From Burkholderiaceae bacterium (GTDB lineage Bacteria > Pseudomonadota > Gammaproteobacteria > Burkholderiales > Burkholderiaceae), in contig JAGOCV010000179.1 in assembly GCA_017998575.1 (NCBI GenBank), positions 1-8,036 on the forward strand: a DNA stretch of 8,036 nt, read 5' to 3'. The position numbers and the translations under genes were made by a program. Positions 1 to 6,229 of this stretch are shown here, piece after piece; position 1 is the stretch's first letter, and every line of letters starts with the position of its first letter. Below the pieces are notes generated by a model that was not told the DNA's origin, did not search any database, and saw only the letters and a list, made by a program, of their open reading frames with translations.

Positions 1-1007
1 TCCCGATCCTGCAGGACCGCATCGCGCTCATCATGCTGCTGGCGGTGGCGTTCATCGGCGTTCCGCTGTTCGCCTCGGACTACCTGATGCGGGCCATCTT
101 CGTGCCCTTCCTGATCCTGTCGCTGGCCGCGCTGGGGCTCAACATCCTGGTGGGTTACTGCGGGCAGATCTCGCTGGGCACGGGCGCGTTCATGGCCGTG
201 GGGGCCTACGCGGCGTACAACTTCACGGTGCGCATCGAGAGCATGCCGCTCGTGCTGGCGATCCTGCTGGGCGGCTTCATGGCGATGCTGGTGGGCATCG
301 TGTTCGGCGTGCCGTCGCTGCGCATCAAGGGCCTGTACCTGGCCGTGGCCACGCTGGCCGCGCAGTTCTTCACCGACTGGGCGTTCCTGCGCATCAACTG
401 GTTCACCAACAACAGCAGCTCGGGCTCGGTGAGCGTGTCGCACCTGCAGGTGGCGGGACTGCCGATCGAGTCGCCGGCGGCCAAGTACCTGCTGTGCCTG
501 GCTTTCGTTTGCGTGTTCGCGCTCCTGGCCAAGAACCTGGTGCGCAGCGCCATCGGCCGCGAATGGATGGCCATGCGCGACATGGACGTGGCGGCGGCGG
601 TGATCGGCATCCGGCCGGTGTATGCCAAGCTCACGGCGTTCGCGGTGAGCTCGTTCATCGTCGGCGTGGCCGGCGCGCTTTGGGGCTTCATCCACCTGGG
701 CGCGTGGGAGCCAGCGGCGTTCAACATCGACCGCTCGTTCCAGCTGCTGTTCATGGTGATCATCGGCGGGCTGGGCTCGATCATGGGCGCGTTCTTCGGC
801 GCCGCCTTCATCGTCATCCTGCCGCTGGTGCTCGATCAGATCCCTTACTGGTTCGGCATTCCGATCTCCACGGCGCTGGCCTCGCACCTCACCTACATGA
901 TCTTCGGCGCGCTGATCGTGTTCTTCCTGATCGTCGAGCCGCACGGTCTGGCCAAGCTCTGGAGCACGGGCAAGCAGAAGCTGCGCCTGTGGCCCTTCCC
1001 CCATTGA
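1..1007 (+). CDS. livM: LivM-type branched-chain/aromatic acid ABC transporter permease (5' end outside window)
   Basis: Inner-membrane permease subunit of a LivHMGF-type uptake system; it would pair with a LivH permease to carry substrate handed over by the periplasmic binding protein. The reading frame is open from base 3 (first full codon Pro) without a stop, and residues before the ATG at 33 (PILQDRIALI) fit the family, so the ATG at 33 is probably internal and the real start lies upstream. About 334 residues are visible. They show eight or nine hydrophobic segments, the LivM hallmark stretch LNILVGYCGQISLGTGAFMA near the N-terminus, the cytoplasmic coupling loop AMRDMDVAAAVIGI that contacts the ATPases, and a closing VEPHGL motif. 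The gene ends 50 bp before the binding-protein gene on the same strand. Family assignment is firm; the substrate is not, and the downstream ligase argues for an organic or aromatic acid. Confidence 0.93.
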   Translation, partial: PILQDRIALIMLLAVAFIGVPLFASDYLMRAIFVPFLILSLAALGLNILVGYCGQISLGTGAFMAVGAYAAYNFTVRIESMPLVLAILLGGFMAMLVGIVFGVPSLRIKGLYLAVATLAAQFFTDWAFLRINWFTNNSSSGSVSVSHLQVAGLPIESPAAKYLLCLAFVCVFALLAKNLVRSAIGREWMAMRDMDVAAAVIGIRPVYAKLTAFAVSSFIVGVAGALWGFIHLGAWEPAAFNIDRSFQLLFMVIIGGLGSIMGAFFGAAFIVILPLVLDQIPYWFGIPISTALASHLTYMIFGALIVFFLIVEPHGLAKLWSTGKQKLRLWPFPH

Positions 1008-1057
1008 TCCCTTTCCCGCGTTTTCGTGTGCCCTCAAACAAACCCAAGGAGACAAGC

Positions 1058-2380
1058 ATGAAGAAGCAGTTGAAGTACCTGGCCACGGCCCTGCTGGCCG
1101 CGGCCGCCGTCCTGCCGCAGATGGCGCAGGCCCAGGCGAAGGAGCAGTTCTTCCCGCTGCTGGTCTACCGCACCGGCCCCTACGCGCCCAACGGCACGCC
1201 GTGGGCCAACGGCAAGCAGGACTACATCAAGCTGGTCAATGCGCGCGGCGGCATCAACGGCGTGAAGATCGCCTACGAGGAATGCGAGACCGGCTACGCC
1301 ACCGACAAGGGCGTCGAATGCTATGAGCGCCTCAAGGGCCGTCCGGGCGTGACGGTGTTCGACCCGCAGGCCACCGGCATCACCTTCGCATTGACCGACA
1401 AGGTGCCGGCCGACAAGGTGCCGCTGATCACGCTGGGCTATGGCCTGGCCGCATCGCAGGACGGCGGCGTGTTCAAGTGGAATTTCCCGCTCATGGGCAG
1501 CTACTGGACGGCGGCCGACATCCTGATCCAGCACATCGCGAAGAAGGAAGGCGGGATGGACAAGCTCAAGGGCAAGAAGATCGCCCTCGTCTATCACGAC
1601 TCGCCGTTCGGCAAGGAGCCGATCCCGCTGCTGCAGGAACGCTCGAAGATGGCCGGCTTCGATCTCTCGCTGATTCCAGTCACCGCGCCGGGCGTCGAGC
1701 AGAAGTCGGCCTGGCTGCAGGTGCGTCAGCAGCGGCCCGACTTCGTGCTGCTGTGGGGCTGGGGCGTGATGAACTCCACCGCGCTCAAGGAAGCCATCGC
1801 CACCGGCTACCCGCGCGAGAAGATGTACGGCGTGTGGTGGTCGGGCGCCGAGCCCGACGTGAAGGACGTGGGTGCGCAGGCCAAGGGCTACAACGCGCTG
1901 GCGCTCAACGGCTACGGGCAGGATTCGAAGGTGATCCAGGACATCCTGAAGGACGTGCACGGCAAAGGCCAGGGCACGGGCCCGAAGGACGAGGTGGGCA
2001 GCGTGCTGTACGTGCGCGGCGTGATCATCCAGATGCTGACCATTGAGGCCGTCAAGCGCGCTCAGGAGCGCTTCGGCAAGGGCAAGGTCATGACCGGCGA
2101 GCAGGTGCGCTGGGGCCTGGAGAATCTGGCGCTCGACCAGAAGAAGCTCGACGCGCTGGGCTTCGGCGGCCTGATGCGGCCGGTGTCCACCTCGTGCCAG
2201 GACCACATGGGTTCGACCTGGACGCGCGTGCACACCTGGGACGGTGCGAAGTGGGGCTTCTCCTCCGACTGGTACGAGGCGGACGAACAAATCCTCAAGC
2301 CGATGGTGAAGGCCGGGGCCGACAAGTATGCGGGCGACAAGAAATTGACGCGCCGCACCCCTCAGGACTGCCAGAGCTAG
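1058..2380 (+). CDS. LivK-type periplasmic substrate-binding protein of ABC transporter
   Basis: Periplasmic binding protein (type-1 fold, Peripla_BP_6 family) that captures the substrate for the adjacent LivM/LivF transporter. It has 440 residues. The start is fixed by an AAGGAGA Shine-Dalgarno sequence at 1046-1052 and a Sec signal peptide: Lys-Lys near the N-terminus, an Ala/Leu-rich core (residues 8-20), and AQA cleavage sites after residue 25 or 27. The mature part opens with a strand and loop (FFPLLVYRTGPYAPNG, 31-46), then the family-typical NARGGINGVKI (61-71). Cys76 and Cys88 are close enough for a disulfide. A lobe-2 strand follows at KKIALVYHDSPFG (173-185). It is longer than E. 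coli LivK (about 370 aa), as in the organic-acid-binding branch. The frame stays open upstream to 494, but that extension overlaps livM and is spurious. The ligand cannot be read from sequence. A palindromic repeat follows immediately. Confidence 0.93.
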   Translation: MKKQLKYLATALLAAAAVLPQMAQAQAKEQFFPLLVYRTGPYAPNGTPWANGKQDYIKLVNARGGINGVKIAYEECETGYATDKGVECYERLKGRPGVTVFDPQATGITFALTDKVPADKVPLITLGYGLAASQDGGVFKWNFPLMGSYWTAADILIQHIAKKEGGMDKLKGKKIALVYHDSPFGKEPIPLLQERSKMAGFDLSLIPVTAPGVEQKSAWLQVRQQRPDFVLLWGWGVMNSTALKEAIATGYPREKMYGVWWSGAEPDVKDVGAQAKGYNALALNGYGQDSKVIQDILKDVHGKGQGTGPKDEVGSVLYVRGVIIQMLTIEAVKRAQERFGKGKVMTGEQVRWGLENLALDQKKLDALGFGGLMRPVSTSCQDHMGSTWTRVHTWDGAKWGFSSDWYEADEQILKPMVKAGADKYAGDKKLTRRTPQDCQS

Positions 2381-2383
2381 CCA

Positions 2384-2458
2384 CCCCCGATGCGCCTGCG
2401 GCGCTTCCCGCTCGAGGGGGCGACACCAGCGGCCCGGCAAAGCCGGTTCCGCGGTGTC
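2384..2458 (+). repeat. Palindromic intergenic element (Comamonadaceae-type repeat) between binding protein and ATPase genes
   Basis: Two nested inverted repeats fill most of the 124-bp gap. Left part: CCCCC (2384-2388) can pair with GGGGG (2416-2420) around the inner hairpin GCGCC (2392-2396)/GGCGC (2400-2404). Right part: GACACC (2422-2427) pairs with GGTGTC (2453-2458), GCGG (2429-2432) with CCGC, and CCGGC (2434-2438) with GCCGG (2442-2446) around an AAA loop. There is no T-tract, so it is not a classic terminator. From memory this resembles a dispersed intergenic repeat common in Comamonadaceae genomes; that identity is unverified. Inside an operon it may protect the upstream binding-protein mRNA, as REP elements do between malE and malF in E. 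coli. Confidence 0.7.
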
Positions 2459-2504
2459 CTGGCTTCGGGCTTCGGCACACGACCTCTTCCGTCCGGCACA
2501 CACC

Positions 2505-3320
2505 ATGAGTGACAACCCACGCAACATCGTCCTCGACGTCAACGGCATCGAGGTCATCTACAACCACGTGATCCTGGTGCTCAAGGGCGTGTCGCTGCAG
2601 GTGCCCGAGGGCAGCATCGTGGCGCTGCTGGGCGGCAACGGCGCGGGCAAGACGACCACGCTGCGCGCGGTGTCCAACCTGCTGGCCGGTGAACGCGGGC
2701 AGGTGACCAAAGGCAGGATCGAGCTGCGCGGCGAGCGCATCGAGAACCTGTCGCCGGCCGAACTGGTGCGCCGGGGCGTGGTACAGGTCATGGAGGGGCG
2801 CCACTGCTTCGCCCACCTCACCATCGAGGAGAACCTGATGACCGGCGCCTGGACACGCAAGGACCGGGGCGAGGTGGCCGCCAACCTCGACAAGGTCTAC
2901 ACCTACTTCCCGCGTCTGAAGATGCGGCGCACCTCGCAGGCCGCCTACACCTCGGGCGGCGAGCAGCAGATGTGCGCCATCGGCCGCGCGCTGATGGCCA
3001 ACCCGAGTCTCGTGCTGCTCGACGAACCGTCGATGGGCCTGGCGCCGCAGATCGTGGAGGAGGTGTTCAACATCGTGCAGGACCTGAACCGGCGCGAGAA
3101 GGTGACCGTGCTGCTGGCCGAGCAGAACACCTCGATGGCCCTGCGCTATGCCGACTACGGCTACATCATGGAATCGGGTCGCGTGGTGATGGATGGGGCG
3201 GCGGCTGATCTGGCCAGCAATGAAGACGTCAAGGAGTTCTACCTGGGCGTGGGCGGCGCCGAGCGCAAGAGCTTCCGCGACGTGAAGAGCTACAAGCGCC
3301 GCAAGAGGTGGCTGGCATGA
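2505..3320 (+). CDS. livF: LivF-type ABC transporter ATP-binding protein
   Basis: Cytoplasmic ATPase that powers the LivHM permease pair together with a LivG-type ATPase (not in the window). It has 271 residues with a complete nucleotide-binding domain: Walker A GGNGAGKT (43-50), Q-loop Gln94, ABC signature SGGEQQ (150-155), Walker B LVLLDEP (169-175), and the switch region AEQN with Gln in place of His, as is usual in LivF. The start at 2505 (MSDNPRN) is chosen because upstream codons lie in the palindromic repeat and the LivF fold begins at residue 8. No good Shine-Dalgarno is visible, so translation may be weak compared with the binding protein. It is about 35 residues longer than E. coli LivF (237 aa), partly from a basic C-terminal tail (250-271, ending KSYKRRKRWLA) that I recall in LivF copies next to acyl-CoA ligases. 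Its stop overlaps the next start (ATGA). Confidence 0.92.
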   Translation: MSDNPRNIVLDVNGIEVIYNHVILVLKGVSLQVPEGSIVALLGGNGAGKTTTLRAVSNLLAGERGQVTKGRIELRGERIENLSPAELVRRGVVQVMEGRHCFAHLTIEENLMTGAWTRKDRGEVAANLDKVYTYFPRLKMRRTSQAAYTSGGEQQMCAIGRALMANPSLVLLDEPSMGLAPQIVEEVFNIVQDLNRREKVTVLLAEQNTSMALRYADYGYIMESGRVVMDGAAADLASNEDVKEFYLGVGGAERKSFRDVKSYKRRKRWLA

Positions 3321-4588
3321 GCCGCAGTCCCGGATCGGTTCACTACGACGCGCTCGAGACGCGCGGGGCGGTCGCGCGCGAGGCGGCGCTGATGGCCATG
3401 CTGCCGACGCAGGTGGCGCGCGCGCAGGCGTCGACCGATGCCTTCCGCGAAGCCTTCGTTGGCATCGACGCCGCCCGGATCACCAGTCGCGCGGCGCTGG
3501 CCACCCTGCCGGTCACGCGCAAGCACGAACTGCTGGAGTGTCAGCAGGCACACCGCGCCGGCGATGCACGCGAGCGCTTCGGCGGTTTCTCGGCCATCGC
3601 CGTCGGCCCGGACATGCCGCGCCTGTTCGCGAGCCCCGGGCCGATCTACGAACCCGAAGGCACAGCGCGCGACTACTGGCGCGTGGCACGCGCGCTGTAC
3701 GCCGCCGGCATGCGCCGCGGCGACTTGTTGCACAACTGTTTCTCGTACCACTTCGTGCCGGCCGGCTCGATGATGGAGAGCGGCGCGCATGCGCTGGGCT
3801 GCACGGTGTTCGCGGGCGGCACGGGCCAGACCGAGCAGCAGGTGCAGGCCATCGCCGACCTGCGGCCCGACGGCTACGTGGGCACGCCGAGCTTCCTGCG
3901 CATCATCCTGGAGAAGGCGGCGGAGCTGGGCACGCCACTGCCCTCGCTCAGGCGCGCGCTGGTGTCGGGCGAGGCCTTTCCTCCCTCGCTGCGCGACTGG
4001 CTGGCCGACCGCGGTATCGCTGGCTACCAGTGCTATGCCACGGCCGACCTGGGCCTCATCGCCTACGAGACCGAAGCGCGCGAGGGTCTGGTGCTCGATG
4101 AGCAGATCGTTGTCGAGATCGTGCGCCCGGGCACCGGCGACCCGGTGCCCGATGGCGAGGTGGGCGAAGTGGTCGTGACCACCTTCAATCCCGACTATCC
4201 GCTGGTGCGCTTCGGCACCGGCGACCTGTCGGCCATCCTGCCCGGCGCCTGCCCTACCGGTCGCACGGCGCCGCGCATCCGTGGCTGGCTGGGCCGTGCC
4301 GACCAGACCACCAAGATCCGCGGCATGTTCGTGCACCCGGGCCAGGTGGCCGCAATCGCGCGGCGGTTTCCGGAGGTTCTGCGGGCGAGGCTGGTGGTCA
4401 GCGGCGCCATGGCCGACGACCGCATGACGCTAAAGGTCGAATCCACCAGTCCTCAAGAGGGCCTGGCCACGCGCATCGGCGATGCCGTGCGCGAGGTCAC
4501 CAAGCTGCGCGGCGAGGTCGAGCTGGTGCCACCGGGATCGCTGCCCAATGACGGCCGGGTGATCGAGGACGCACGCGACTACCGCTAG
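3317..4588 (+). CDS. PaaK-like AMP-binding protein (phenylacetate-CoA ligase family), atypical motifs
   Basis: Member of the adenylate-forming superfamily, phenylacetate-CoA ligase (PaaK) branch; family members activate a carboxylic acid with ATP and then CoA. It has 423 residues, the usual PaaK size. The ATG at 3317 is preferred over the GTG at 3308 because AAGAGG (3303-3308) lies 8 nt upstream and the ATG overlaps the livF stop, implying translational coupling. Visible motifs: SGEAFPPSLRDWL (217-229), YATADLGLIAYE (240-251, A5-like), RFGTGDLS (298-305, A7 with Asp303), and RIRGWLGRADQTTKIRG followed by VHPGQV (A8/hinge). Odd points: the Ser/Thr/Gly P-loop (SSGTTGKP in PaaK) is replaced by SPGPIYEPEG (106-115), and the C-terminal A10 position reads PNDGRVIED (410-418), with Arg414 where the catalytic Lys is expected. 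Coupling to the transporter suggests activation of the imported acid, but activity is uncertain. Confidence 0.85.
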   Translation: MSRSPGSVHYDALETRGAVAREAALMAMLPTQVARAQASTDAFREAFVGIDAARITSRAALATLPVTRKHELLECQQAHRAGDARERFGGFSAIAVGPDMPRLFASPGPIYEPEGTARDYWRVARALYAAGMRRGDLLHNCFSYHFVPAGSMMESGAHALGCTVFAGGTGQTEQQVQAIADLRPDGYVGTPSFLRIILEKAAELGTPLPSLRRALVSGEAFPPSLRDWLADRGIAGYQCYATADLGLIAYETEAREGLVLDEQIVVEIVRPGTGDPVPDGEVGEVVVTTFNPDYPLVRFGTGDLSAILPGACPTGRTAPRIRGWLGRADQTTKIRGMFVHPGQVAAIARRFPEVLRARLVVSGAMADDRMTLKVESTSPQEGLATRIGDAVREVTKLRGEVELVPPGSLPNDGRVIEDARDYR

Positions 4589-4644
4589 GCCCGGGATCCG
4601 CGAAGCTTGCATGAAGCTTTCGGCGGCGACTATTTGTGCCCTGA

Positions 4645-4665
4645 TCTGGCGCAAATGGCGCCAGA
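4645..4665. promoter_or_regulatory. 21-bp inverted repeat upstream of the Bug gene (candidate operator or RNA hairpin)
   Basis: TCTGGCGC (4645-4652) and GCGCCAGA (4658-4665) form a perfect 8-bp inverted repeat around the spacer AAATG, inside the 177-bp gap between the AMP-binding gene and the Bug gene. No T-run follows on the + strand, so intrinsic termination is unlikely. Position and symmetry fit a regulator-binding site about 100 bp before the start codon, but a structural RNA hairpin is equally possible. A weaker inverted pair, AAGCTT (4603-4608) and AAGCTT (4614-4619), lies just after the upstream stop. I could not pick a convincing sigma-70 promoter in the rest of the gap. Confidence 0.4.
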
Positions 4666-4765
4666 AAGGCGCTGTTCATTGGGAGTTTCTAGGGTATTCC
4701 GGGATTCGCCCTTATCCGGGCGGCTCTACCATCCCGCTTCGTTTTCTCTCTCGGAGTGATCCGCC

Positions 4766-5755
4766 ATGAACAAACTTTTTGCTGTCTCCGCCCTGGCTTT
4801 GGCCAGCTCTTTCACTCTGGGCGTGCAAGCGCAGGATTTTCCGAACAAGGACAAGGCCATCACCATCGTGGTGCCCTTCGCCGCTGGCGGCCCGACCGAC
4901 CGCGTGGCCCGCGACCTGGCCGAAGCCATGCGCAAGCCGCTGGGCGGCGTCTCGATCGTGATCGACAACGCGGCCGGCGCCGGCAGCACGATCGGCAACG
5001 CCAAGGTGGCACGCGCCACCCCTGACGGCTACACGCTGCTGGTCACGCACGTCGGCATGGCCACGACACCGGTGCTGTACCGCAAGCTCTCGTACAACTA
5101 CGAGACCGACTTCGAATACCTGGGCATGATCAACGACGTGCCGATGACGCTGATCGGCAAGCCGCAGCTCGAAGCCAAGAACTTTGCCGAATTGCGCAGC
5201 TGGATCGGCAAGAACGCCGGCAAGGTGAACCTGGGCAATGCCGGCATCGGCTCGGCCTCGCACCTGTGCGGCCTGCTGTTCCAGAGCGAACTCAAGACCG
5301 AAATGACCACCGTGCCGTACAAGGGCACGGCGCCGGCCATCGCCGACCTGATCGGCGGTCAGATCGACCTGCTGTGCGACCAGACCACCAACACCACGGC
5401 GCAGATCGAAGGCAAGAAGGTCATTCCGTATGCCGTGACCACGCTGAAGCGTCTGAATACGCCTGCGCTGAAGGATCTGCCCACAATGGACGAATCTGGC
5501 CTCAAGAACTTCCAGGTCACCATCTGGCACGGCATCTACGCCCCGAAGGGCACGCCGGCCCCGGTGCTCAAGAAGATCAACGATGCGCTGAAGGTCGCCC
5601 TGAAGGATCCCGAATTCATCAAGAAGCAGGAAGGCCTGGGCGCCGTCGTGGTGAACGACAGCCGCGTCGAACCCGCCGAGCACAAGAAGTTCGTGCAGGC
5701 CGAAGTGGCCCGTTTCGGCCCGGTGATCAAGGCAGCCGGCGTCTACGCCGACTGA
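4766..5755 (+). CDS. Bug/TctC-family tripartite tricarboxylate transporter substrate-binding protein
   Basis: Periplasmic binding protein of the Bug (TctC) family, which presents small carboxylates or related compounds to TctAB-type secondary transporters or acts as a sensor. It has 329 residues, the normal length. The start is supported by GGAG at 4753-4756 (9-nt spacing) and a Sec signal peptide ending VQA (residues 20-22), leaving a mature N-terminus QDFPNK. The Bug ligand-loop motif VPFAAGGPTD (36-45) is followed by IDNAAGAGSTIGNAKVARATPDGYTLL (66-92, the typical N-x-x-GAGG-like region). Cys168 and Cys204 lie in the second domain and could form a disulfide. There is no tctA or tctB neighbour, so this is an orphan Bug protein of the kind greatly expanded in Burkholderiales. 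It has its own upstream region and a terminator, so it is probably monocistronic. The ligand cannot be inferred. Confidence 0.93.
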   Translation: MNKLFAVSALALASSFTLGVQAQDFPNKDKAITIVVPFAAGGPTDRVARDLAEAMRKPLGGVSIVIDNAAGAGSTIGNAKVARATPDGYTLLVTHVGMATTPVLYRKLSYNYETDFEYLGMINDVPMTLIGKPQLEAKNFAELRSWIGKNAGKVNLGNAGIGSASHLCGLLFQSELKTEMTTVPYKGTAPAIADLIGGQIDLLCDQTTNTTAQIEGKKVIPYAVTTLKRLNTPALKDLPTMDESGLKNFQVTIWHGIYAPKGTPAPVLKKINDALKVALKDPEFIKKQEGLGAVVVNDSRVEPAEHKKFVQAEVARFGPVIKAAGVYAD

Positions 5756-5771
5756 TCGGGCCGCATCGAGT

Positions 5772-5794
5772 GCCCACCGCCGACGGCGGCGGGC
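5772..5794 (+). other. GC-rich hairpin preceding the terminator
   Basis: GCCC (5772-5775) pairs with GGGC (5791-5794), and CCGCC (5777-5781) pairs with GGCGG (5785-5789), around a GAC loop with a single A-C mismatch. It sits 16 bp after the Bug stop codon and just before the T-tailed terminator. It has no T-tract of its own and may serve as a 3'-end stabiliser or part of a tandem termination structure. Confidence 0.5.
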
Positions 5795-5800
5795 AACGCG

Positions 5801-5832
5801 AAAAAGGCCTCTGCAGTGCAGAGGCCTTTTTT
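5801..5832. terminator. Bidirectional intrinsic terminator between convergent genes
   Basis: AAAAAGGCCTCTGC (5801-5814) and GCAGAGGCCTTTTT (5818-5831) form a perfect 14-bp inverted repeat around the loop AGT. A T-run (5827-5832) follows on the + strand, and the A-run at 5801-5805 gives a T-run on the - strand. It ends the Bug transcript (stop at 5755) and, read in reverse, the cfa/DUF1840 transcript (stop at 5879). Confidence 0.92.
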
Positions 5833-5878
5833 CCTTGTGCGGGCTCGTCCTGCAGGCTGATGCGCCTGGCGGGCTGGT

Positions 5879-6205
5879 TCACACGCCCCAGGTCACCTCG
5901 CGCCCTTCGGCGGCGGAGCGGCGCAGCATGTCTGCGAAAGGCGCGATGCGCTGGCGCAGGCTGACGGCCGCACCTGCGCTGCGGGCGTCGTCGTCGTTGA
6001 CGTCTTGCGCATCCTTGGCTTCCTGTCGCCGGGCTTCGTCGTCAGCGACGGCCCGTTCGAGCGCCTGCACCGCCGCCGGCACCTGCTCTGGCAGGATGAT
6101 GCCGCTGGCGCCGGGCTCCTTGCCGATGATCTTCAGTACCTGCCGGCCGTGGGGCTCGAGCATGATGAGGTCGCTGGCGGCGCGGGACTTGAACTTGTAG
6201 AGCAT
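5879..6205 (-). CDS. DUF1840 domain-containing protein
   Basis: Small, probably cytoplasmic protein of 108 residues matching the DUF1840 family, which is common in betaproteobacteria and has no established function as far as I know. The N-terminal half carries the recognisable family core: MLYKFKSRAASDLIMLEPHGRQ (residues 1-22), IIGKEPGASGIILPEQVPAAVQALE (26-50). The middle is charged and helical in character (roughly 51-78, rich in Asp, Glu and Arg). The C-terminus ends in a second conserved piece with RIAPFADMLRRSA and the closing VTWGV. There is no signal peptide or membrane segment. It starts 24 bp after the cfa stop on the same strand and lacks its own obvious promoter or a strong Shine-Dalgarno, so it is probably transcribed with cfa and ends at the bidirectional terminator at 5801-5832. 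No function is claimed. Confidence 0.85.
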   Translation of the reverse strand: MLYKFKSRAASDLIMLEPHGRQVLKIIGKEPGASGIILPEQVPAAVQALERAVADDEARRQEAKDAQDVNDDDARSAGAAVSLRQRIAPFADMLRRSAAEGREVTWGV

Positions 6206-6229
6206 GGTGTGCGTGCTGAACCCGGATGA

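Noticed and set aside
494..1057. Upstream in-frame extension of the binding protein to a 628-residue product
   Set aside because: The extension overlaps livM out of frame and reads as low-complexity Arg/Gly/His-rich sequence. The ATG at 1058 has a good Shine-Dalgarno and signal peptide.
2454..2504. GTG start for LivF at 2454, adding 17 residues
   Set aside because: The added residues are encoded partly by the palindromic repeat and do not look like LivF. The ATG at 2505 gives the expected N-terminus.
1034..2557. 507-codon open frame on the - strand opposite the binding-protein gene
   Set aside because: It is antisense to a gene with a clear signal peptide, ribosome-binding site and family motifs. 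Its composition (Arg/His/Leu/Ala-rich) is typical of shadow frames in high-GC DNA.
3290..4336. 348-codon open frame on the - strand opposite the AMP-binding gene
   Set aside because: Shadow frame of a real gene; it has no recognisable domain and an Arg/Ala/His-rich composition.
4590..4619. Cloning-vector-like string: CCCGGGATCC followed by AAGCTTGCATG and a second AAGCTT
   Set aside because: It resembles pieces of a pUC polylinker, but the order and spacing do not match a full polylinker, no vector sequence flanks it, and normal chromosomal genes continue on both sides. Coincidence is more likely than an assembly artefact.
4712..5683. 323-codon open frame on the - strand opposite the Bug gene
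   Set aside because: Antisense shadow. The + strand product is an unambiguous Bug protein with a signal peptide and ligand-loop motif.
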